Positions 1 to 9,284 of a stretch of 64,000 bases of DNA are shown in pieces (the first letter of the stretch is position 1; every line of letters starts with the position of its first letter). The notes beneath the pieces are model-generated. The model ran no database searches. It worked only from the letters and a program-made list of their open reading frames with translations, and was not told the DNA's origin. The position numbers and the translations under genes were made by a program. The stretch comes from Promerops cafer (lineage: Eukaryota; Chordata; Aves; Passeriformes; Nectariniidae): NCBI GenBank assembly GCA_013398275.1, contig VZSE01002451.1, forward strand, positions 555,776 through 619,775. Direction: 5' to 3'.

Positions 1-964
1 ATTTTTTGGGTCATTTGTTCTTTGTGGGGTGTTGGTTTTTAAATTTTTTGGTTTTGTTTTTTTTTTTTAATAAGCTGTTTAAAGGCAAATTCCTAACCAG
101 AAACACCATATCATCAGTCTCTGATGCAGCAAAATCTTATTCCCAGTCTGACACAGAAAAGCTGGCCTGTGGTGCCAGGTATTTTTCTACAGATATGCCA
201 GAAGTAGGTTATCTCAGGCTTCTGCTTGTTACACTCAAATCAGTGTCCTACTTTTTATCCAATACTGAACTGATACAGGCTCCTCACTCGAGGGAGAAAG
301 AGCACATTTCTGCTAAAATCTCCAAAAGCTGCACTTTCATAAATTCACCACGGATACGCAGCATTTATGATTAAGAACCAAACAGCAATGAGGTTTAACA
401 TCTCAATATTCTCATAAATAGAGAAGGTAAAATGCAGAAGAGATGGACTCTGAAACACTACAGTGTCCACATAAAACTGTAATAAAACATACAATATAAA
501 ATACTACAATTATGTAGTGCAATGACCTGATATGAGTGGACTGAGACATCAATATAGGTTTTAAGTCCCATTTGGGTTTTCTTCTGTTTCCTCTCAGTGA
601 AAGGAGAAAAATGGGATATACCACAGGATGCTCAGGATTATCCCAGAGTGAATATTCAAGGAATAGCATAGACCACTGCTTATAAATCAATCTAAAGTTG
701 CATTTCTTAGAACAGTGCACTTCTCAAACTGTGTCTAACTGGGAGGCCTTGCAGTGGCTACTAATACTATAAACAACTCCTGTTATATTAACTTGTTTTG
801 GTGTTCATCTTGAACTGAGCTTTTGCTAAGGCAACATAACTCGCAAGGAAATATTTTGCCACCTCTTTTTTGAGGGCTGTGGTTTCAGTAGCTTATTGAC
901 AACCCACCCTACCTAAACACATGCTCTCGTGCACACACACAGACAGACAAAAAAGCCAACCTAC
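1..964 (-). other. USP24: USP24 intron 10 (partial)
   Basis: This is intronic sequence downstream of exon 10 on the minus strand. I see no exon 11 here. It contains a T-rich tract near 47-68. A CACACAC-GACAGACA stretch at about 931-950 lies close to the exon 10 donor. Confidence 0.85.
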
Positions 965-1123
965 TTCTTTGAGGGAGTTCATTTTTGCACTGAAGTGGGG
1001 GGATTTCAGCATGCGCAGCAGGATGTCCAGCCGCAGGTCGTCGACCGCCGTGACCAGGTCGGGCTGGAAGCGCATACAGAGCAGTTTGATCCCAGACAGG
1101 AGCTCAGGGATACTCACCAGCCT
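965..1123 (-). CDS. USP24: USP24 coding exon 10
   Basis: This exon has 159 bp and 53 codons, phase 0 at both ends. It begins RLVSIPELLSGIKLLCMRFQ and ends SAKMNSLKE. The acceptor is a pyrimidine-rich tract ending CCCACAG, and the donor is GTAGGT directly after GAA. The protein is almost identical to the remembered vertebrate USP24, with a few conservative changes such as SGIKLL where I recall SAVKLL. It forms part of the N-terminal helical repeat region. The next exon, expected to start VTKLIED, is not found in 1-964 and must lie outside the window. Confidence 0.96.
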
Positions 1124-1847
1124 CTGTGGGAAACAGAGCGACAAGGAAGGGACAAACACAGGCATTGGTATTTTTGCTATTCTGCTACAGACGTCCGTTA
1201 GTCACGAAGGGGAGGTTTAGTGACCAAACAGAGACTGTTTAACCAAAACACAGTACCTGGGACATCTGAAAGTATTACTTGTACAGCACAAATTTTAGGA
1301 TAATGAAACCTTCGGTTAAAGCTTCAGATTTGGGAAATTGCTCTCCTTTGGTTCAACAACCTATGAATACCTTCTTGTTTAAAATTAACGATTTATAACT
1401 AAAAAGTCAACACAATTTAATAGAACTGAATGCCAAATTCAGGGTAATGCAGGAAGTAGCTACAAGTTACACAAACACTTCACTACCAAATTCTCAGAAG
1501 CAAACAGCTAATGCAACAGTAATATAAATTTAACAGACTGCAAGACAGTAAATATCTTTGAGTCAGACAAGTGAGCATTCAGCATGTGGCACAAGGGGAC
1601 CAACAAAACCAAAAAATTTGATAGCAACAGTGGCAAAATATTTTAAAAAGGGTCATAAAACAGGTATTTACTGGAATGGGTATTGAATGGAATTGGGTAA
1701 ATGCATTTTCATTATGTCACTCAGTCAGAATTCAGAACAGGCTGTGTTCTTGCCAGTGAGAAGAAAGCTATTGTTCTAGTTTACACTGACAGCATTTCCA
1801 AGACATGCAGGAAGTTCTTCCTAAATATTTAATATGTAAAACATTAC
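1124..1847 (-). other. USP24: USP24 intron 9
   Basis: This 724-bp intron between exons 9 and 10 has a GTAATG donor and a CCCACAG acceptor. I see nothing else in it. Confidence 0.9.
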
Positions 1848-1922
1848 CTTGTCTTTCAAGTCCTTCTCTTCTACATTCTGTACATATTTAATCATTTTAT
1901 GAATGACTGGATCCAGCATGGG
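1848..1922 (-). CDS. USP24: USP24 coding exon 9
   Basis: This exon has 75 bp and 25 codons, phase 0 to phase 0. It reads PMLDPVIHKMIKYVQNVEEK followed by DLKDK. The acceptor is CATTCTTTAG and the donor is AAG|GTAATG. The start (PMLDPVI) and end (VEEKDLKDK) match the USP24 family. The middle (HKMIKYVQN) differs from the human version I recall, so this is a faster-evolving stretch between conserved helices. Confidence 0.93.
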
Positions 1923-2730
1923 CTAAAGAATGTGAGAAAAGGCATGACAATCATTTTAATGTTTCCTGAAATCAATTGAATTACTCGAAAGACATGACTG
2001 CAGTAAAAGGAAATACTTAGCTGAAAGCTCACCATTACCTTAGAGATAAAGCAAAACCTACCACAAAGATAAAACTATACTGGTAGCTATGTCCAGAAAA
2101 AAAAAAAAGCAATTAGAGTAAGAACCCATTTCAGACCACTGTAGTGCAGGTTTGCAAAAAGAGACAGACCAATTGCCCTCTACAAACACATCAGTTATTA
2201 GGTGCATGTGCCTCTCTTACTCCCAGGGGCTTCTAAACTACATTTTCCTCAAATGAAGTCTTTCAGTCACTTAAGCCAACAGTTTTTGGTGGTGAGGGCA
2301 GGAGTGAAGCCTGGAGTACCTTTGCACATACAAAGAGATCCTGGTGAATTTTTTTCCTGTACCACAAGATTTGCAGTGTGAACTCTTCATAGCCATGTGC
2401 TTGATCTCAGCCAGAAAGTTAAACTAAAAGCAGACCCATCCTTCAGGCTGGATTCTTTTCCCACATGGTTTCTACTGCTGAAGCTTACTAATGGCAGTGG
2501 TAAAGCTTCTCATTGCTGCAGATGTAGATACCTGGCTACAAATGATTGCTTGAAAATGAATCTCAACCTTGTCTGAGCCCTTTACTCATCACCTCAGGAT
2601 GCTCAAAATGGTTCTTGTACTTTCTGCAACATGAGGTTTGAAGGCTTTTCAAATTATTCACCAGTTTCACACCAACACAGTTGGAAATTAATTTTCAGTC
2701 CTCTTACAAGTCATAACAAAGACATTTTAC
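1923..2730 (-). other. USP24: USP24 intron 8
   Basis: This 808-bp intron has a GTAAAA donor and a TTCTTTAG acceptor. It contains a short A-run near 2097-2108. I see no further feature. Confidence 0.9.
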
Positions 2731-2796
2731 CTGTACTACAGAAGAGTTAAGATATTCTGCACAAACTCCAAATGGTTGAACTAATGCAGAGATTGC
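2731..2796 (-). CDS. USP24: USP24 coding exon 8
   Basis: This exon has 66 bp and 22 codons, phase 0 to phase 0. It includes ALVQPFGVCAEYLNSSVVQ, a highly conserved USP24 segment whose counterpart in USP9X/Y is similar (IKPFGQCYEFL). The acceptor is CTTTCTTTCAG|GCA and the donor is CAG|GTAAAA. Confidence 0.95.
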
Positions 2797-4302
2797 CTGA
2801 AAGAAAGACAGCAAGTATTTAGGTGCATATTTAAGAAATCTTTTCATAGTTAGCAATCTATAGCTTAAAAGGCAAATGAAGGCAAACAAGTATTATTTAT
2901 ATTATATATTTCCAGTAGTTTGCTATGATTGTTTTTGGTGTGCAAGTCCTTTACAACAACACATGGTTTAAGAAAGATTTACTCTATGGCACACAGTAGA
3001 GTATGTGCTATATATTATACATGGCACATAGAATGTGTTATATATTTTTGTCTGAAATAAAACATGCCTTCCCAGTTTTCACTAATCTTGGTCCTCTCAT
3101 CACTCTGTTCAGTGTTCTCTGACAGATCCTGTTTCAGTCACAGAAATAAACAGACGGAAAGGAACATATCACATTTTGCTTGCTCTCTACAGCAATCAGA
3201 AGTGTGAATGCAAAATTTAAGGTTAAAGCCATATGGCAAATTTCTTTCCCAAAGCAATACGTGGGAGAAAGCTTTTGTAAATGTGTCATATACATGTCAA
3301 GATCTCTTCAATGCATGATTTTAAAGTGGTATCTATCATCAAGAAATTAAATGTATGAAAGTATTTGTTTGCCAATAAATAATACCAAAATCAGTTTCTT
3401 TTCACACTGGATCAAGAATTGGGGAACTGAGTGTGCAGCAGTGCAATCCAAGGCCCAAATTAAGTGACTCTAACCCAGATTTCCTTCCTAAGCAAGCAGT
3501 TATTAATCATTAAACAAAGTCAAGTCAAAGTTTCTATTACAGAAGTGGCATACAAATCAAGGTTTTCCTTACTCTTCTGTCAAGCTCACATATGATCCTA
3601 TCTCTATATAAAGCAGAAAATATCAATACCCCAAGAAAAGAAGTTGAATTTCCTCCAAGTGGCATGTCAATGAAAGCAGACTGATTTTATACTGGGGGAC
3701 AAGGTTCCAGATGACACAGTTTTCCTTTAGCCTCCTCATTCTCCAAAGCTTGAAAAATTGGAAGTCTCCTGAATATATGTTAGGAAGCTAAAACTAACCA
3801 AGTTAGACTTCATCACCAAAAATAGTTTAGCTCTGTTGAACCAGTTAGTTTTAAGACACTGCTCTTGAAAAGTTGTTTAGGATTAGATACTGTCTGTCTT
3901 CCTAAGGATTTTTTTCCTTAAGCAGTGATTTCTGTAATAAATGACAGAAGTCAATTCACTTGCAGCTAAATGCAGCTATGGGTGCAGTAAACAGAAAACC
4001 AGGGACATACTGCTGAACATACAATGAAACTACTTTGATTGATGTCTAACCAGAAGGCTGAATGCTAGCAGAAAGGTACACTAATTTCTCCTCTTTACTG
4101 TGAAGTCTTAATTGCTCTTCAGTCAGGATTCCTATGTACAACCTCATTTGACCTCCAGCCTGACAGCACTTCTCCAGGGCTCTGTGGGAGTGTTGCTCTG
4201 GTACCAAAGAAAAGGTAAAAGCACTGCCAAAAGGGACACTGCTGGTTCTGCACGAAGGGTAAAATGGAAAGGGAGAAGTCTCATGACAGAAGATGGACTT
4301 AC
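2797..4302 (-). other. USP24: USP24 intron 7
   Basis: This 1,506-bp AT-rich intron has a GTAAGT donor and a TTTCAG acceptor. A short AT-rich direct repeat (TATATATTATAC and GTTATATATTTT) lies near 3008-3046. I see no exon or known repeat. Confidence 0.9.
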
Positions 4303-4368
4303 CCCAAGTTCAATATCTTCAGAATTGAGTTTGGACTGAATTGCTGAAAATCCACCCAACTCCGCAAA
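4303..4368 (-). CDS. USP24: USP24 coding exon 7
   Basis: This exon has 66 bp and 22 codons, phase 0 to phase 0. It begins FAELGGFSAIQSKLNSEDIE and continues LG. The acceptor is TTTTATTTCAG|TTT and the donor is GGG|GTAAGT, a near-consensus site. It matches the GGF-AIQ-KL-SEDIELG motif of USP24. The homologous USP9X stretch has GF-ILHDRF, consistent with the shared helical architecture of the two families. Confidence 0.95.
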
Positions 4369-5870
4369 CTGAAATAAAACGATCAGAATTACACAGTGAA
4401 CTACAGTATTTTAACTTTTATAGAAGAGATTATAGAAAATACTCCACTGACAGTTCCTGAGATGCCAACAAGTGTCCTTTACCATGGAACATCCCCTCCA
4501 AAAAAAGCTCTATATTTTCATGAGAATTCAGGGTCACACTGGGGAATGCAATGCAATTATACACAGTAGCAGGGTTTAAGCATCAAGCTAGAAACTCTGT
4601 CTTGGGTAAAAATGGACATAGGGAGGAAAGGTAGATCACATACAGCAACAGCTGACTGGACTGGCACTTTTGCTTGGGGCACCTTTGATTGCAGCCTCAG
4701 CTGCACTCTCAAATTCCTCTAGTCATGGATACCACATTAGGGTAAAGGTACTCAAGGGAGAAGGCAGCAACTCAACAAGCTGTATTTTACAAGGCAGGAT
4801 TAAAATCTCAAACCATTTTTTTGTGGTTGTCAGAAAAGTGAGGAGTGAAAAAACAAGTCAGGGCAAGGTGAGAGGGGGGAGAAGAAATTATCTCTGAAGA
4901 CCAATGAATTCAAGTGACAAACAACAATTCTGGTTTACATTTACCTACCCTGTTTACCAGATCCACCAGCCACCCATGAGGTTCCTTGAACAATAAGAAC
5001 AGGAATAAATTAGCAGCTGCAACATCAATGCTAAACATTTGTCTTCTGAAACAGACATTTGGACAGACAGGTTCAGCCCATTAACCCACACCTCAAATGG
5101 ACTCACTGTTACACAAATAAAGGAATGTTTGTAACAGCTCCTGTATTAGGTGTAGCTGGAGCTCTGGCTGGTTCTCATGAGCATCATCCTGTTTTGGACT
5201 CTGCTTGACATCACTGCCCATGTGCTGTGGCAACAGATCACACTGTGGCTGCTGACTCACAAGCAACTGTATTTATAGCACTGTGGCAGCGTGGAACATT
5301 ACTTTCCCAAAGCAGCAGATGTAGAATTTTCTTTCTACGGCCACGAACTTGTTTCCTGAAGGAGAAATCAACTCCATTGATGCTGTTTGGGACCCACCCA
5401 TTTGGAGCAACTGTGACAAGACAGTGCAAACCTCAAAAACTGCCTCCTTGCCAGTGTGTTTGAGTTGAAGATATTTTATCCTTGGCTGTCAGAAAAGCCT
5501 GAATTCTCTACTAGAACCAAACACTTGGAGTTATCCTGGTCATTTCACACTCAACAACCAAACAGATGTCAGTCCTTAGATGCACAGATCCACCCGTTGT
5601 GTGCTTCATGTCTAAAGCAACACACAGATTGTTGTGCTACTTTAGACATGAAAGAACACTCCATTTCTAAATGTAGCCTCTAACAGAGAATTGGAACAAT
5701 TTGAGAGCACAAATTAATGTCTACAGACCAACATACACTCCACGTCTATTTGCAATAATTCTCGGTGACATATTTAAACTTTGTGTTACAAATACCTACT
5801 AAACAAATAATCTTATCTGAAACGAAGACATCCACCCTAAAATTAGCTTTTAGGGCATGGCCATGCTTAC
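4369..5870 (-). other. USP24: USP24 introns 6 and 5 (flanking the 36-bp exon 6)
   Basis: Intron 6 (4369-4948, 580 bp) and intron 5 (4985-5870, 886 bp) flank the 12-codon exon 6. Both have GT-AG ends. I see no repeat or further exon. Confidence 0.88.
4949..4984 (-). CDS. USP24: USP24 coding exon 6 (36-bp small exon)
   Basis: This exon has 36 bp and 12 codons, reading EPHGWLVDLVNR, phase 0 to phase 0. The acceptor is TTGTTCAAG|GAA and the donor is AGG|GTAGGT. It matches the family motif EPHGW-VDLVN, where USP9X has PKGWLVDLLNKFG. At 12 codons it is too short for ordinary ORF finding and was located by frame continuity and sequence recognition between exons 5 and 7. Confidence 0.95.
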
Positions 5871-5993
5871 CTTCTGAAAAGTGGATATGGGTGAGACAGC
5901 ATGCATGTTCCCCTCCCCAAAGACTTCTGCCCAGTTTCTCTGGCACACCTTCATTCGATTCTTGAAATGATATTCATTGTCAGGATTAAATGC
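5871..5993 (-). CDS. USP24: USP24 coding exon 5
   Basis: This exon has 123 bp and 41 codons, phase 0 to phase 0. It begins AFNPDNEYHFKNRMKVCQRN and continues WAEVFGEGNMHAVSPISTFQ then K. The acceptor is TTCTTTCAAG|GCA and the donor is AAG|GTAAGC. It is nearly identical to the remembered USP24. The frame contains no Met-to-stop ORF, so a six-frame ORF search shows only shadows here and the exon would be missed without splice logic. Confidence 0.95.
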
Positions 5994-6503
5994 CTTGAAA
6001 GAAAAGCCCATGGCAATGAACAGGTGCCTTATGCCACTTTCAAAACTTATCTTGGTAATATTAGACTGGTTCAGCTGAGCATTCTCCTGGCTGACAATTA
6101 AAGATCTAGCAAAAGATAAAGTTGAATACGAGCCCCCTGCTCCTGCCTCTCAGTTCTCAACATATAAATCATTTTGAAGCCTTTATTCTGTACAGACAAT
6201 ATCCAATAACTATGTGAGGCAGAGGTCCATGAAACAGAGAACTGAACTCAAAGTATCAGTTTTAAAAAATAAAGAGCAAAGTGACAAAAAAGTGATTTTT
6301 TTTTTTAACTGCTAGTTTTCAGAAGTTTTGAACAGCACCCGCTCCTTTGAATTGCATACTGGATGTAAAATATCTGCAGCAGGCAATGGCTGCAGATTTT
6401 AAGACAATGAACTACAACTTAAACAGTTGGAAAAAGCATTAGCTGCATAAATACAAAATGCCAAATACCCAGATATTAGAAACTGCATCAGAGAGTCAAA
6501 TAC
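5994..6503 (-). other. USP24: USP24 intron 4
   Basis: This 510-bp intron has a GTATTT donor and a TTCAAG acceptor. It contains a T-run near 6298-6306 on the plus strand. Nothing else was recognised. Confidence 0.88.
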
Positions 6504-6647
6504 CATTGTAAGCACACCAAGCAGGCCCACAGGGATAGGATCTTGTTTTACTCTCTCTGCAACCAGGTCCACGAGCAGCATGAGCATGTTGTAGATTCCT
6601 TCATGGATTTCAGTTCCCCACTTGTGAACAGCACTGGATGTCAACAG
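6504..6647 (-). CDS. USP24: USP24 coding exon 4
   Basis: This exon has 144 bp and 48 codons, phase 0 to phase 0. It begins LLTSSAVHKWGTEIHEGIYN and ends DPIPVGLLGVLTM. The acceptor has a long T-run followed by CTTCTTAG, and the donor is ATG|GTATTT, which is weaker than its neighbours. It contains the conserved HKWGTEIHEGIYNMLMLL helix of USP24, with the substitution VDLVAERV where I recall IELVAERI. Confidence 0.96.
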
Positions 6648-8091
6648 CTAAGAAGAAAAAAAAAAAAAAAGTAATTTTTTAAAAGTTTGAGCACAATCAC
6701 AAACAAGGACAAATTTATCCACTCCTGAGACTGTTTTCAGAATAAATGTTTCCTTGGAATGCACTCATTACTATCTGGTGCGTTTTTCAGATGTTCTTTC
6801 TGCACTAATGGCTTAAGAGTTAATTCAATTTGTAATTTTACAGAAGAACACCTTAAATCAGAGTTTATGACAGAAAATAAAACCTATCGAAGTGTTTTCC
6901 ATTTGCATGCACTAGTAGAGACCGTAACCTTTGCAAAGAACAACTAATATGAAACTAATCTGTTTGCAGATTGAACACACAACTATTAAATCTTGAAACA
7001 GGCAGCCATAAAGCTGCACTGATTCAGCTGAGCTAACCATTTACCAATTCACACTTTTTGAGCAGCTTCTATTGGAAAACAAAGCACATGTTCCAGGAGA
7101 GAGAGGTATTTAATGCTGCTTCCACCTACTGAAACATGTTCCTTAAATCTGGTTTCATGGTTGTTTATAAAGGACACTTGGCTGCCATCTGCAAATTTCA
7201 TTTAATTTCTGCTGTGTCTGAACAGAAGCAGATAAAAAACTTAATAGTTTAAATACAATCACTTTTTGTACCATTAATAGAGTTTCTTGTAAATATTTCA
7301 GCAAATTGTAATTCAGCGCATCCTGAACTTAGATTTCTACAGATTATCCTTCTGGAGGAACAATCTACATTGTTTATTTCATATGCAAAAATTACCAAGT
7401 GATATAAAACTATTGCATGTAAGATTAGTACTCTGATAACTAAATGGAAAAAGAATTTTTCCCTTAAATTTCTGCCTTCCTTAAATGGAATTATATTCTC
7501 AGTATTTTAACACTAGGACAGAGTAACTTTTTAAAGGGTATGTATGTGTTTTTATACATATGGTCTAAAAACTGGGCAGGAAATTCAGGCAGTATCTAAA
7601 GTGGATGGAATTGTGGGAAGTCAATTAGTTTGGGGAGCTCTATAGAGAAAATTCACAACAGCCCAGAGAAACACAGGACACTGAGGACTGAGGTGAAAGA
7701 TAAAACTCTAAATGGATTGTGAAAAGAATTTACCCTCTGAAGAAATAGCAGAATAGTTAATGGAAATGTGACCATGAACTTGCCACCAGTGGCCATATCC
7801 AAGAGTCTTGAAACCTCTCTCTGGGCTCTGGTAATTACTACAGGGCTCTTCATTTAAGAGGAAAAAAAAAAAAAAGAAAAAAGCTAAGTGCTAAAGTTGG
7901 CCAGAGTTATAGAATTGGGACCTTGTATGATTTACATTTAAATTTCTACAATTTTAATTTAGGAAAATAATTTGAGTGTGATTTTAATCTAAGAACCCAT
8001 TCAGTAGCTGCCTGAAGTCTGGATTACAAAACACTATTTCCAACATGAACAACACAAAGAAACACTGAACTGGCCTACTGTACCTACTTAC
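6648..8091 (-). other. USP24: USP24 intron 3 (contains the candidate cassette exon)
   Basis: This 1,444-bp intron runs from the GTAAGT donor of exon 3 to the T-rich acceptor of exon 4. If the candidate exon at 7734-7847 is real, it splits into introns of 244 bp (7848-8091) and 1,086 bp (6648-7733). A poly-A run on the plus strand at about 7861-7880 is the pyrimidine tract of that candidate. Confidence 0.85.
7734..7847 (-). CDS. Candidate in-frame cassette exon of USP24
   Basis: Between exons 3 and 4 is a 114-bp stretch (38 codons) with an acceptor AAATGAAG|AGC behind a long C/T-rich tract (7851-7880 read on the minus strand). Its donor is AGG|GTAAAT. It is open throughout in the frame set by exons 3 and 4 (phase 0 to 0), starts SPVVITRAQREVSRLLDMAT and ends with a hydrophobic run TILLFLQR. 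Inclusion would insert 38 residues between EAFKK and LLTSS without shifting the frame. The residues look helical, like the surrounding repeats. I do not recall this segment in canonical human USP24. It may be an alternative exon, a lineage-specific exon, or chance. Confidence 0.5.
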
Positions 8092-8159
8092 CTTTTTAAA
8101 TGCTTCAGGCATGCATCTGTCCATAAACCTCTTGCAATTCTCATCGGAATCAGAAAGAC
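8092..8159 (-). CDS. USP24: USP24 coding exon 3
   Basis: This exon has 68 bp. It starts with two bases that complete a Gly codon begun by exon 2, then 22 codons beginning LSDSDENCKRFMDRCMPEAF and ending KK. The acceptor is TTCTGTAAAAG|GT and the donor is AAG|GTAAGT. It matches the GLSESDENCRRFMDRCMPEAFKK segment of USP24. The acceptor lies only a few bases from a run of A, but the phase-1 junction with exon 2 resolves it. Confidence 0.95.
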
Positions 8160-9118
8160 CTTTTACAGAAAAGAGAGTGCTTTTTAACAGCATTTAAAAA
8201 AAATTACTTTTTAAGATGACCTCAGGGACCTTGTTGCAAATTTGAGGGAACACCAACCCAAACCAGCAGTAGTAAACCTGCTACTGTTCCTTCATAACTA
8301 GCCTGCTTTTTAAGCCACATAATGCATGACTTGAGAGAACCTGCCTTTCAAAACTAAGAATTAAGTTCCCAATACCTTTTACAGCTTCTTCAAGCATTAT
8401 TAACACCATAAGTAACTTGTAAACTTCAGAGTTTACAATTCATACATTACAGATGCTTCACAGCCTCCCTCCAAAACCAAATTAGAGCACAGCCTTTTAA
8501 CACAGATTTGAAACAGAGAAGCAAACCAGAACCACTTAACAACTTCTATTCTTCCAAGAGATTACAACATTCCTTTAGTCTGCCATCAGGCGTGACTGAA
8601 AAACTATCTTGTACTCTCATTATACACCAGTTGTTGGGTGTGGTGCCTCCATAACTCTTAACCCCAGCCAAAGTACTGAATAAGAAGAGTAAAATTCAGA
8701 TTTAATGCAATATAAGCATTTCACCAGGGAAAAACCACTTATACAAGCATGGTACAGCAGGGATTGAGATGACAGCTTGCTTTTATGAATGGAAAATAAC
8801 CAGCACGAGGAAAAAAAGGAGTCAGTAATTTAGCTCTGAAAAGATGTAATTCCCACAATTATTAGAATATAAAGAAACATGTGTGCCACTTTTTAAAAAA
8901 AACTTAAGTAAACAAATTACTTCAGAGAGAAAGAAGAGACCAACGCTGTTTTTACAGCATTGGGTAGAACAGTTCACTGTTAACCACTTTCCCAGAGATG
9001 TGATTGTTGTGCAGGGTGCAAGTAAACAGCAGCAAGATTAAAGTGAAAGACACAACTGCCCAACATTCTGTGACAGTCTTTGGACAGAGAATCTGTGTAA
9101 TTGTGAAAGGGAACTTAC
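8160..9118 (-). other. USP24: USP24 intron 2
   Basis: This 959-bp intron has a consensus GTAAGT donor and an acceptor reading CTGTAAAAG. No repeat or extra exon was recognised. Confidence 0.9.
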
Positions 9119-9284
9119 CCAGTCTTGCCAGGTAGGTGGATGCAATGAGGCACTTGCCCAGAGACTCCTCCCTCTTGTAGGGTATGGACCAGTGATCTGT
9201 CAAAACTCTGCTCTCCAGTTCATACAAGTTGGTTGTTGGAAACTCAATCCCTTCACCAGAGCAATTCCCATTTTCATCGTTTTT
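9119..9284 (-). CDS. USP24: USP24 coding exon 2
   Basis: This exon has 166 bp, 55 codons plus one base (phase 0 in, phase 1 out). It begins KNDENGNCSGEGIEFPTTNL and ends CLIASTYLARL. The acceptor is TTCCAACCACAG|AAA and the donor is CTGG|GTAAGT. It is virtually identical to vertebrate USP24 and defines where exon 1 must end (a phase-0 junction after a codon such as Glu in VVDAE). No ATG is present, so the protein start must lie in the missing exon 1. Confidence 0.97.
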
